Source: Lachnospiraceae bacterium (GTDB lineage Bacteria > Bacillota > Clostridia > Lachnospirales > Lachnospiraceae). From it: DNA of 35,470 bases. Position numbers and translations under genes: made by a program. Each line of letters opens with the position of its first letter. Within the stretch, counting starts at the first letter, position 1. Of this stretch, positions 1 through 8,092 are shown piece after piece. The notes beneath the pieces are model-generated. The model worked only from the letters and a program-made list of their open reading frames with translations. It had not been told where the DNA came from and did not search any database. The stretch spans positions 1-35,470 of the forward strand of contig JAFLTD010000025.1 of NCBI GenBank assembly GCA_022510625.1. Reading direction: 5' to 3'.

Positions 1-105
1 TTGGGTAGAAATAAGAATTACAAAATGGGAGAGATGGCAAGGCAGTATGTCATAAAAAATAATTCAGAAGATAATGTTTTTCAGTGTATTAAAAATCTGG
101 TTTGA
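1..105 (+). CDS. C-terminal end of a probable glycosyltransferase (partial)
   Basis: An open frame enters the window at base 1 and ends at the TGA at 103-105, giving 34 residues. The tail contains MGEMARQYVIKNNSEDNV. This resembles the usual C-terminus of GT4/group 1 glycosyltransferases, in which a 'MG..AR.YV...S' helix precedes the last residues. It lies just upstream of, and in the same direction as, other glycan genes, which fits. The family call rests only on this short tail and the context. The 117 bases between this stop and the next gene hold no clear promoter or terminator. Confidence 0.5.
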   Translation: MGRNKNYKMGEMARQYVIKNNSEDNVFQCIKNLV

Positions 106-222
106 TGGAAAAATAGCAGTGAAAAATATTTACAATTTTAAGATGCATAGATTATGTTGAAGTTGTGGCGCTCATTGATAATGATTCAAATTATGTATAA
201 GTTACAAGGATGGGCATTGTAA

Positions 223-1236
223 ATGAATCAACCGATCGATCTCATAGTTCCATGGGTGGACAGTTCTGATCCTGCATGGCGGAAAGAGAAAACAAAATAT
301 ATGAGCATCACGGAAGTTGATGCAAGTGCCAACTCCAACATCCGTTATCAGAGTTGGGACAACCTTCATTATTGGTTCCGCGCTGTGGAAAAGTTTATGC
401 CCTGGATACATAAAGTGCTTTTTGTTACATGGGGACACATACCCACATTTCTTAACAGAGAATGTCCAAAACTGGAAATTGTGAACCACACGGATTATAT
501 TCCGGAGGAATATCTGCCAACATTTAATTCCAACACCATAGAGATGAACTATCACAGGATTGAAAAGTTGTCTGAGAATTTTATACTGTTTAACGATGAC
601 TTTTTTCCTTTGCAGCCCATTCCTGAAGAGTATTACTTTCAGAATGATATGGTCTGTGACGAGGCTGTGGAAAGCCCGATTATGCCGGTTGATATCGGAT
701 CGATTTCCGGATGGTCATGCCGGATGAAAGCCAATAACATCCTCTTCATCAATCGACACTTTTCCAAACGGGAAGTGCAGGGAAAAAACTATGATAAATG
801 GTTCTGCGAGGAATATGGAGAACTGCTGCAGAGGAATGATGGGCTTTCTTATTGGAACAATTTCTGTGGCTTCCATGATCCGCACATGGCGTCCGCCATG
901 AAGAAATCAACGATTAGCAAACTGTGGGAAATTGAGCCGGACACACTTCATACGGCTTCATTGAATAGGTTCAGAGGAGAGACGGACGTATCGCAATACC
1001 TGATTCGATACTGGCAGTTGTGTGAAGGAGATTTTGTGCCCAGAAAGACATTAGGCAGGTCTTTTTTGGTGACGTTGGACAATTGTAATGATGTCGCGGA
1101 ATCCATCAAGAGGCAGGAATGGCAGATGGTCAGTCTGAATGAGGAGTGTACACCCGGAGAGTTTGGAATTATCAGGGACACGGTTAACCGGGCTTTTGAA
1201 GAGATACTGCCGGACAAATCATCCTTTGAGATATGA
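223..1236 (+). CDS. Stealth-family sugar-phosphate transferase (capsule-type)
   Basis: This 337-residue protein belongs to the Stealth family, whose members transfer a hexose-1-phosphate from a nucleotide sugar to build phosphodiester-linked capsule or glycan polymers. Conserved region 1 is at the N-terminus (IDLIVPWVDSSDPAW). Region 2 follows, with RYQSWDNLHYWFRAVEKFMP and then YLPTFNSNTIEMNYHRI and FILFNDDFF, including the acidic NDD. Later regions carry CGFHDPHMAS and NRFRGETDVSQYL. The length is normal and there is no signal peptide, so it acts in the cytoplasm. The ATG at 223 is preceded by AAGGATGGG at a rather long distance. It is followed 13 bases later by the FkbM gene, so the two are probably co-transcribed. 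The donor sugar cannot be read from the sequence. Confidence 0.9.
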   Translation: MNQPIDLIVPWVDSSDPAWRKEKTKYMSITEVDASANSNIRYQSWDNLHYWFRAVEKFMPWIHKVLFVTWGHIPTFLNRECPKLEIVNHTDYIPEEYLPTFNSNTIEMNYHRIEKLSENFILFNDDFFPLQPIPEEYYFQNDMVCDEAVESPIMPVDIGSISGWSCRMKANNILFINRHFSKREVQGKNYDKWFCEEYGELLQRNDGLSYWNNFCGFHDPHMASAMKKSTISKLWEIEPDTLHTASLNRFRGETDVSQYLIRYWQLCEGDFVPRKTLGRSFLVTLDNCNDVAESIKRQEWQMVSLNEECTPGEFGIIRDTVNRAFEEILPDKSSFEI

Positions 1237-1249
1237 AGGGAATAGACAA

Positions 1250-2308
1250 ATGGTAGATCAAAAGAATATCAGTAGAATATATGGTGCGATTTCAGATGAG
1301 GTATCAAGGAAGGTTTTCTGTTCAAGGCTGCTATACAGTTTGACTGGAGATCAGTCTTTGATTCAATGGATGATGGATGATTTTGTGAGAGACGCAGAGA
1401 ATGATGTAAAATGGCTTGCGCTGAAGAGACGGATTCTGAATCTGACGGAAAAGCCTTATATATTTGGAATGGGTGCGTATGGAAAAATTCTGTGCGATAA
1501 AGTCGGCGGCACTGATACCTGGCGCGGATTTATTGATAATTCACCGATGTCAGATGTATGTATGGGACTTCCTGTCATAAAAGCATCGGATTTTTTGAAA
1601 AATTATTCCGGAGAGAAAATTGCACTTCCATCCAAAGCCTTTCTGTTTGAGATGCGCGAACAACTCTTAGATGCAGGAATTCCCGAGGAGTGTATCATTG
1701 ATGCGACGGCATGGTACGATGCGACAGAAGGGCGTCAGTACTTTGATCTCCCATACCTGACATACGGAGAAGATGAAGTTTTTGTGGACGGGGGCAGCTG
1801 TGATGGCATGTCGTCGGTGAGGTTTGCTGAACAGTGTCATGGGAAATATGAAAAGATTTATTGCTTTGAGCCTGACAGGAAAAACATAGCAAGACTTAAG
1901 CAGAATTTTCAGTCCAGGAATATAGGAAACTATGAAATTATTGATAAAGGATTGTGGAATGAGCGTCAGGAGCTTACCTTTGCCGCAAACGGAGCAGCTA
2001 ATTCTCGAATTACCGAAGCCGGAGGAGACAATGCGGAGAAGATAGAGGTTACATCGCTGGATGAGATGTTGCGGGGACAAAGAGTATCCTTTATTAAAAT
2101 GGACATAGAGGGAGCCGAATACAAAGCACTGCAAGGTGCCCAAAAGATTATTGTAGATCATAAACCTAAACTGGCTATCTGCGTTTATCATAAACCGCAG
2201 GATATATGGGAACTGCCCGGAGCGATTTTGGATATGAGGTCGGATTATAAACTGTATTTTCGACACTATTCTTCCAGAAATATAGAAACGATTATGTACG
2301 CATTATGA
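1250..2308 (+). CDS. FkbM-family SAM-dependent methyltransferase with N-terminal Rossmann-like module
   Basis: This 352-residue protein has two parts. Residues about 69-120 hold a nucleotide-binding-like module (YIFGMGAYGK, then GFIDNSP and MGLPVIKASDF). Residues about 175-352 are an FkbM methyltransferase domain, with the SAM-binding glycine motif VDGGSCDG (179-186), the acidic FEPD (206-209) and IKMDIEGAE (282-290). FkbM enzymes O-methylate sugars and polyketides, so glycan O-methylation is the likely role. I place the start at 1250, where AAGGG lies 9 bases upstream. The frame stays open further upstream to 1139, but that start would overlap the Stealth gene by about 100 bases and lacks a good ribosome site. 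The methylated position is unknown. Confidence 0.87.
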   Translation: MVDQKNISRIYGAISDEVSRKVFCSRLLYSLTGDQSLIQWMMDDFVRDAENDVKWLALKRRILNLTEKPYIFGMGAYGKILCDKVGGTDTWRGFIDNSPMSDVCMGLPVIKASDFLKNYSGEKIALPSKAFLFEMREQLLDAGIPEECIIDATAWYDATEGRQYFDLPYLTYGEDEVFVDGGSCDGMSSVRFAEQCHGKYEKIYCFEPDRKNIARLKQNFQSRNIGNYEIIDKGLWNERQELTFAANGAANSRITEAGGDNAEKIEVTSLDEMLRGQRVSFIKMDIEGAEYKALQGAQKIIVDHKPKLAICVYHKPQDIWELPGAILDMRSDYKLYFRHYSSRNIETIMYAL

Positions 2309-2336
2309 AGCATAAGTAAAGACAGGAAAGACTGGT

Positions 2337-3428
2337 ATGTACGATTACTTGTTGGTTGGAGCAGGATTATTTAATTCCGTGCTGGCTTATGAATTGACAA
2401 AACATGGAAAGAAGTGCCTCGTTGTAGAGAAAAGAAATCACATAGGCGGGAATTGTTATACGGAGGAGATAGAAGAGGTCATTGTACATAAGTATGGAGC
2501 GCATATATTTCGTACCTCAGATAAAGAGATCTGGAAATATATGCTGCAGTTTGCGGAATTCAATCATTTTGTAAACTCTCCCATTGCAAGGTATAAAGAT
2601 GAGCTGTATAATCTGCCGTTTAACATGAACACTTTCTCTAAGATGTGGAATATAACAACTCCGGATGAGGCTAGGGCGATCATTGCCAAACAAAGTGAAA
2701 ATGTACACAGGCCTGCACGTAATTTAGAGGAACATGCCATAGGCATGGTAGGTATTGATATTTATGAGAAATTGATAAAAGGATATACCGAGAAACAGTG
2801 GGGAAGAGAATGCAGACACCTCCCTGCATCTATCATGAAGCGGATTCCTCTCAGGTATATATACGACAATAATTATTACAAAGATCCATATCAGGGAATA
2901 CCGATCGGTGGGTTTACTCCTATTTTTGAAAAGATGTTCCATGGCTGCGATATAGTACTCGAAACAGATTATCTGGCTGACCGGTCGAATTTGGAAAAAG
3001 AAGCCGGGATAATCATATACAGCGGAACAATAGATTCTTATTTTGAATATAAATATGGAGCGCTTGAATATCGCAGCCTTCATTTTGAAACAGAGATAAT
3101 AGATACAGATAACTATCAGGGCGTTGCAGTTGTTAATTATACTGATGCAGAAGTTCCTTACACAAGAATAATTGAGCATAAACATTTCGAATTCGGCAAT
3201 CAGAAAAAAACTGTTATATCAAAAGAATATCCACTCAAATGGGAACTTGGGACAGAACCGTACTATCCGATTAATGATGATGTAAACATGGAAAGATACA
3301 GGCTGTATCAGAGAGAAGCAGAGAAAGACCAGAAAGTAATATTCGGAGGCAGATTGGGAAGCTATCAATATTATGATATGCAGGATACTGTTAAAGCGGC
3401 ACTTAATTTAGCCAAAGAGCTTTTGTAA
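2337..3428 (+). CDS. glf: UDP-galactopyranose mutase
   Basis: This 363-residue flavoenzyme converts UDP-galactopyranose to UDP-galactofuranose, the donor for galactofuranose in surface glycans. The N-terminal FAD-binding motif is YDYLLVGAGLFNSVLAYEL, followed by VVEKRNHIGGN. Family signatures follow: HKYGAHIFRTSDKEIW, NLPFNMNTF, GYTEKQWGR, IPIGGFTPIFEKM, VVNYTDAEVPYTRIIEHKHF, EYPLKWELG and the C-terminal FGGRLGSYQYYDM. The length matches bacterial Glf. AGGAAAG precedes the ATG. It sits between the methyltransferase and two GT2 genes, so one of those transferases may add galactofuranose. Recognition is firm; use of the product by the neighbours is inferred. Confidence 0.95.
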   Translation: MYDYLLVGAGLFNSVLAYELTKHGKKCLVVEKRNHIGGNCYTEEIEEVIVHKYGAHIFRTSDKEIWKYMLQFAEFNHFVNSPIARYKDELYNLPFNMNTFSKMWNITTPDEARAIIAKQSENVHRPARNLEEHAIGMVGIDIYEKLIKGYTEKQWGRECRHLPASIMKRIPLRYIYDNNYYKDPYQGIPIGGFTPIFEKMFHGCDIVLETDYLADRSNLEKEAGIIIYSGTIDSYFEYKYGALEYRSLHFETEIIDTDNYQGVAVVNYTDAEVPYTRIIEHKHFEFGNQKKTVISKEYPLKWELGTEPYYPINDDVNMERYRLYQREAEKDQKVIFGGRLGSYQYYDMQDTVKAALNLAKELL

Positions 3429-3443
3429 GGATGTAAAAGAGTT

Positions 3444-4748
3444 ATGACAGAAAATATTAAAGTAACAGTGGTAGTTCCGGTTTACAACGCTTCAACCTAT
3501 TTAAGAGAATGCATAGACAGCGTGTTGGCACAGTCATTGCAGGAATTCGAAATGATATGTATTGATGATGGTTCAACAGATGATAGTCTGCACATTCTGG
3601 AAGAGTATGCAGTGTCGGACAGTCGGATAAAGATTATTGCAAAAGGAAATAGCGGATATGGGAGCACCGTCAATCTTGGCATCAGCAGGGCAGCTGGCGA
3701 GTATATCAGCATTATCGAGCCGGACGATTACATTGAGAGCGATATGTTTCAAACATTATATGATACGGCGCAGCACTATGACCTTGATATCGTAAGTTCC
3801 GACTACAGGTGGTTTTATGATGATGGAAAACGTATCTTTGAGAAGCATACGGTATATGATGACCATCATCTGTATGATACTGTACTAAACCCATGCGAAG
3901 ATGTGCGGGTACTTCAAGGGCGGTTTATCAATCCCGCAGGTTTATTTCGCAAGAGATTCATTCAAGAGTATAAGATTATTCATAATGAGACTCCGGGGGC
4001 AGCATTTCAGGATAGAGGATTCTGCTTTCTGTCAATGATTCAGGCTGAGCGGATTATGGTATTATCTCGTGAATTTTATAATTATCGGCATGACAACCCT
4101 ACTTCATCCATATCGGGACGGGATGATATGGATAAAGTAATTACAGAGTACAGGATGATCTTGGAGCGACTGCTTAAGATGGATCACAAATACCGAGAAT
4201 TTCTTCCCGAACATTTCCGGCGGGAATACGAGAGTTGTCGCTATGCACTGTCACGGAGCGGCGATGCTGTGCAAAAAGCCGCATTACATAAAATCAGTGA
4301 AGAATTCAGGGATTATGAGGATAGGAGTATCCTTGATTTTAGCGGTATGCAGATGGAGTTAAGAGACGAGCTGCAGTTAGTTATGCGTGCACCGGAGGAG
4401 GCATATCGGTCATTGGCAGCGTTAAAGAATGAGGTTCATGAAGGCGTATCGGGATTCAGTTGTTTCGTGATATACGGTGCGGGTGTGGTTGGCAGACGTA
4501 TCTTGAATGGATTGAGCGAAGAGGATAAGAAAAAATGCCTGGGGTTTGCAGTTTCTGATACGGCTAATCAGTTATCCGCGATAGAGGGATACCCGGTTAA
4601 AAGCATCGTCGATTATGCAGATAAAAGAAATGAAGCAGCAGTTATTTTGGCAGTAACGCAAAGGCACAGGGATGAGATGAAAGAGAATTTATCAGCGCTG
4701 GGGTTCCAAAACATAATAATTCCCAAATCTATGGGGGCCAGCTTATAA
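3444..4748 (+). CDS. GT2 glycosyltransferase with C-terminal Rossmann-like module
   Basis: This 434-residue protein starts with a GT-A domain of family 2: VTVVVPVYNASTYLRECIDS, the nucleotide-binding IDDGSTDDS, and the metal-binding EPDD where DXD is expected (about residue 93). Residues 338-434 form a second module opening with FVIYGAGVVGRRIL, followed by FAVSDTANQ and IEGYPVKSI. Similar modules occur in three other genes of this locus. No membrane helix is evident, so it probably acts on a lipid-linked acceptor at the inner face of the membrane. The start is supported by position (15 bases after glf) more than by its weak ribosome site. The sugar transferred is unknown. Confidence 0.88.
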   Translation: MTENIKVTVVVPVYNASTYLRECIDSVLAQSLQEFEMICIDDGSTDDSLHILEEYAVSDSRIKIIAKGNSGYGSTVNLGISRAAGEYISIIEPDDYIESDMFQTLYDTAQHYDLDIVSSDYRWFYDDGKRIFEKHTVYDDHHLYDTVLNPCEDVRVLQGRFINPAGLFRKRFIQEYKIIHNETPGAAFQDRGFCFLSMIQAERIMVLSREFYNYRHDNPTSSISGRDDMDKVITEYRMILERLLKMDHKYREFLPEHFRREYESCRYALSRSGDAVQKAALHKISEEFRDYEDRSILDFSGMQMELRDELQLVMRAPEEAYRSLAALKNEVHEGVSGFSCFVIYGAGVVGRRILNGLSEEDKKKCLGFAVSDTANQLSAIEGYPVKSIVDYADKRNEAAVILAVTQRHRDEMKENLSALGFQNIIIPKSMGASL

Positions 4749-4765
4749 ATTGGGAGAGCAATCAA

Positions 4766-6094
4766 ATGAATCAGCCAACAGTATCGGTCATTATCCCGGT
4801 GTATAATGGGGAAAAATTTTTAAAACAGTGCATGGAAAGTATATTGAATCAATCTCTCAAAGAGATTGAGGTTATTTGTGTCAATGATGGTTCCACAGAC
4901 CGTTCTCTCGAAATACTGGAGCAATATGAGAGCAATGATAAGAGGGTCAAAGTCCTTTCACAGGAGAACATATCAGCAGGCGCTGCCCGTAACAGAGGGC
5001 TTTTGATTGCGAAAGGAAAATATCTTTCCTTTTTGGATGCGGATGACTTTTTTGAAGTGGATATGCTGAAAGAAGCATATGGTAAGGCCGAAGATACGGG
5101 TGCCGATATCGTTGTGTACAGGAGTGACAGATTTGATGAGAAAAGACGGCAGTTTACTGCGACAAACTGGACAATAAAGCGTGAATATTTACCAGACAAA
5201 GATGTTTTTTCCCATAAGGATATGTATAACATATATGGTTGCTTTATGGGATGGACATGGGATAAATTGTTCAAGTCTGAAATGATACGGCAGAACGATA
5301 TTGTTTTTCAGGATCAGAAAAGTATCAACGACCTAGCATTTGTGTTTTGTGCGTTATCGAAAGCAGAGAGAATCGCTGTATTGGATAATGTTTATGCACA
5401 TAAAAGACATAATGTGGAAAATGCAATCACAACAAATTATAGAAGAAAAGCCAACTGGCATTACTTTTATCAGGCGCTTATGGCATTGAAACAGCAGTTG
5501 GCAGAGTGGCAGATATATGATGAATTAAAGCAGGATTTCGTGAACTATGCATTGTATTTTTCATTATGGAATTTAAAGAAATTTGTGGGAATTGAAGATT
5601 ATAAGGTTTTTTATAAAACATTAAAGGAGCAATGGCTGCAAGAATTAGATGTACTCGGGCAGGAGGAGGCATATTTTTATGAGCGCAGCCATTATCAGCG
5701 TTTGGTTAAACTTCTTGATTTGGATGAAGAACAGTGGTTGGATTATCAGGCATGGACAGGGAAGGACGGGACATATCTGTTCCCGTTTGCAGCAGTTCCC
5801 AAAGGAGCAAAGATTGTCCTTTATGGTGCAGGAAATGTAGGGCATATATTTTATCGGCAGGTTATATTTAGCGGCTTTTGTCAGGTTGTAGAGTGGGTTG
5901 ATACAGATTATGAGACAAAAGGAATGCTCGTAAAGAACCCAGATGAAATAGGAAAGAAAAAATTTGACTATATTGTAGTGGCAATCAATGATCCATATGT
6001 TGCAGAAGCAATTATGAACGATTTGGCTGAAAGGAATATAGAGCGTGAGAGGATTATTTGGAAAGCACCGGAGATTGATATAAGAGAAATATAA
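4766..6094 (+). CDS. GT2 glycosyltransferase with C-terminal Rossmann-like module (second copy)
   Basis: This 442-residue protein has the same domain order as the gene just upstream. It opens with a GT2 domain (VSVIIPVYNGEKFLKQCMES, CVNDGSTDRS, GAARNRGL, FLDADDFFE with the DAD metal motif). A middle helical region follows. Residues 347-442 are a Rossmann-like module (KIVLYGAGNVGHIFYRQ, then VEWVDTDYE). A GGGAGAG ribosome site sits 8 bases before the ATG, and the upstream stop is only 17 bases away, so it is in the same operon. The two proteins look like paralogues that have diverged, particularly in the acceptor-binding middle part. The donor and acceptor cannot be named. Confidence 0.88.
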   Translation: MNQPTVSVIIPVYNGEKFLKQCMESILNQSLKEIEVICVNDGSTDRSLEILEQYESNDKRVKVLSQENISAGAARNRGLLIAKGKYLSFLDADDFFEVDMLKEAYGKAEDTGADIVVYRSDRFDEKRRQFTATNWTIKREYLPDKDVFSHKDMYNIYGCFMGWTWDKLFKSEMIRQNDIVFQDQKSINDLAFVFCALSKAERIAVLDNVYAHKRHNVENAITTNYRRKANWHYFYQALMALKQQLAEWQIYDELKQDFVNYALYFSLWNLKKFVGIEDYKVFYKTLKEQWLQELDVLGQEEAYFYERSHYQRLVKLLDLDEEQWLDYQAWTGKDGTYLFPFAAVPKGAKIVLYGAGNVGHIFYRQVIFSGFCQVVEWVDTDYETKGMLVKNPDEIGKKKFDYIVVAINDPYVAEAIMNDLAERNIERERIIWKAPEIDIREI

Positions 6095-6208
6095 AGCACT
6101 TCCAATCAAATGTGCAAAAAGCGGATATAGACTGATGAAAAGGAATAATGACCGAAAGATCACTTCGGGGAATTTATAATCATTGATGGAGTAAAAGTAG
6201 GAGATACG

Positions 6209-7294
6209 ATGGATCTTGTAATATACGGTGCGCAGGGAATTGCACTTGGCGCATACGAAGCAATACATAGCTTGTATCCTAAAAAGAAAATTCGATGTTT
6301 TCTTGTAACAGAGCGTGGAGCAAATGCAGAGTATTTGTCAGGCGTACCCGTTTTGGAATTAGTTCCGTTTGCATGCAGCCTTTCTAATGAAGAAAAAGAG
6401 AATATAGAGGTGTTGATTGCAACACCTGAGAATGTCATGGAAGAGATCGAAAAGTGTCTGGATGGACAGGGCCTGCATTGCCATGTGCGACTGACATCGA
6501 AACGTTGGGCACAGCTTATGGGTTACTATTATGCGTGTTCTAAGGAGTATATACCACTGTCGTCTCTCCCCGTTGGGTATCACAGGGCTGAACTGAACCT
6601 CTTCATAGCGAAATTCTACAAAGATAAACCATTGACCAACCAATATGCTATGCCGGAATGGGTGACACCGATACAAGTCGGGGCTGCTCTGTGCGGCGTG
6701 AGGATTGCCGATATTCTGGACTGTGACGGAGATAATATTTCAGGGAAAAATGGGAACTATTCGGAATTGACGGCATTATATTGGCTGTGGAAAAATCGCC
6801 TGCTGACTAAACCGGCAGATAACGGGATGGAATATTATGGGCTGGCACATTATCGGAGAATTTTGGAATTGTCCGAGGATGATATGTTAAGACTATCGGA
6901 CAATGACATAGATGCCGTACTTCCTTATCCGATGCCGTATGAGCCGGATATCCATGAACATCACAAAAGATATTTGTCTGATGATGATTGGAGAGCTTTG
7001 CTTGCAGCATTAAAAGATCTGCAACCGGAATATGCGGATGCGTTTCCAACCATTTTAGGACAGAGATATTTTTATAATTATAATATTATTATAGCGCGAA
7101 AAGATGTGCTGGCAGAATACTGTAGCTGGCTTTTCCCGATTCTTGAGAGGGTGGAGGAACTCAGTACTCCTCTGGGGAGTGAGAGAAGTGACAGATACAT
7201 TGGATATATGGGAGAGACTCTGGAAACGTTATATTTTATGCATAACAAAGATAAGCTGAATATTGTGCACGCAGGATGTATATTTTTGAGATAG
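6209..7294 (+). CDS. DUF4422 glycosyltransferase-like protein with N-terminal Rossmann-like module
   Basis: This 361-residue protein begins with a module like those at the ends of its neighbours (LVIYGAQGIALGAYEAI, then VPVLELV). From about residue 155 it becomes a DUF4422 domain, a family tied to polysaccharide clusters and thought to be glycosyltransferases. Typical signatures are IQVGAALCGVRIAD, NISGKNGNYSELTALYWLWKN and YYGLAHYRRIL, then YNIIIARKDVLAEYCSWLF. TAGGAG lies 8 bases upstream of the ATG. A 114-base gap separates it from the GT2 gene; within it CCGAA and TTCGG form only a weak hairpin. It is the last gene of the first glycan block. Confidence 0.82.
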   Translation: MDLVIYGAQGIALGAYEAIHSLYPKKKIRCFLVTERGANAEYLSGVPVLELVPFACSLSNEEKENIEVLIATPENVMEEIEKCLDGQGLHCHVRLTSKRWAQLMGYYYACSKEYIPLSSLPVGYHRAELNLFIAKFYKDKPLTNQYAMPEWVTPIQVGAALCGVRIADILDCDGDNISGKNGNYSELTALYWLWKNRLLTKPADNGMEYYGLAHYRRILELSEDDMLRLSDNDIDAVLPYPMPYEPDIHEHHKRYLSDDDWRALLAALKDLQPEYADAFPTILGQRYFYNYNIIIARKDVLAEYCSWLFPILERVEELSTPLGSERSDRYIGYMGETLETLYFMHNKDKLNIVHAGCIFLR

Positions 7295-7335
7295 TTTCCG
7301 GATTGGTCAGGTATTTGATAGGTAAATAACAAATC

Positions 7336-7363
7336 TTGCAATAGCCTTTTAATATGTTATGAT
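7336..7363 (+). promoter_or_regulatory. Sigma-A-type promoter for the CDP-polyol operon
   Basis: TTGCAA (7336-7341) and TATGAT (7358-7363) are separated by 16 bases. Transcription would start near 7370 and give a leader of about 47 bases before the ATG at 7417. It lies in the 122-base gap after the DUF4422 gene, so the epimerase operon can be expressed apart from the upstream glycan genes. The match is good but untested. Confidence 0.5.
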
Positions 7364-7416
7364 AAGAATAATTGGAAATGCAGTATTTATTATATTACGC
7401 TTTGGGGAGACCGGTT

Positions 7417-8079
7417 ATGGACTTTGAATTGACAGCATCCATGATGTGTGCAAATTACGGACATCTGGAGAAAGAAGTAAGAGAATTGGAAGCGGGCGGC
7501 ATTGACTCGTTTCATATTGACATTATGGACGGTCGGTATGTGAAAAACTATGCCATGTCTTTAAATGACCTGCGGTACATACGCTCTGCAGCACAGAAAC
7601 CTTTGGATGTGCATTTGATGGTGGAGCATCCGAACAATACCATTGAATTGTTCATAGATAGTCTGCACCCCGGAGATACAATATATATTCATCCGGAGGC
7701 GGAATATCACCCGTCAACGACCCTGCAGAAGATTATCAATGCCGGGATCATACCGGGAATTGCCATCAATCCGGGAACCAGCGTAGAGAATGTCCGCATG
7801 CTGCTTCGCATTGTAAAGAAGGTATTAGTCATGTCGGTTAATCCCGGCAATGCGGCACAGATGTTTCTGCCCTATGTAGGAGAGAAGTATGAACAGCTTC
7901 TCGCCCTCAAAGATGAGATGGGATTTGATATTTATTGGGACGGAGCCTGCGGGGCAGACAAGATACGTGAGTTTGCACCCAGAGGAGTCAAAGGATTTGT
8001 GCTGGGGACAACGCTGTTGTTCGGTAAAGAAGCGCCGTACGGAGAAACGCTGCAGGCGATTCGGGAGATGAGATTTTAA
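7417..8079 (+). CDS. Ribulose-phosphate 3-epimerase family protein
   Basis: This 220-residue TIM-barrel protein resembles Rpe, which interconverts ribulose 5-phosphate and xylulose 5-phosphate. The family's catalytic and metal residues are present: Ser8 (TASMM), His33 and Asp35 (FHIDIMDG), His66 (DVHLMV) and Asp175 (WDGAC). The phosphate-binding loops differ from the usual NPGFGGQ, DGG and GSA/S: here they read NPGNAAQ, DGAC and LGTTL. I place the start at 7417 because GGGGAGA sits 6 bases upstream and the family N-terminus aligns there. Its place before a cytidylyltransferase and a polyol-phosphate dehydrogenase suggests it supplies a pentulose phosphate for glycan synthesis rather than central metabolism. 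The exact substrate is open. Confidence 0.82.
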   Translation: MDFELTASMMCANYGHLEKEVRELEAGGIDSFHIDIMDGRYVKNYAMSLNDLRYIRSAAQKPLDVHLMVEHPNNTIELFIDSLHPGDTIYIHPEAEYHPSTTLQKIINAGIIPGIAINPGTSVENVRMLLRIVKKVLVMSVNPGNAAQMFLPYVGEKYEQLLALKDEMGFDIYWDGACGADKIREFAPRGVKGFVLGTTLLFGKEAPYGETLQAIREMRF

Positions 8080-8092
8080 GGGAGGATGATGC

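Noticed and set aside
6095-6208. Small gene in the gap before the DUF4422 gene
   Set aside because: Only a 14-codon frame without a convincing ribosome site is present; the CCGAA/TTCGG hairpin is weak and lacks a T-run.
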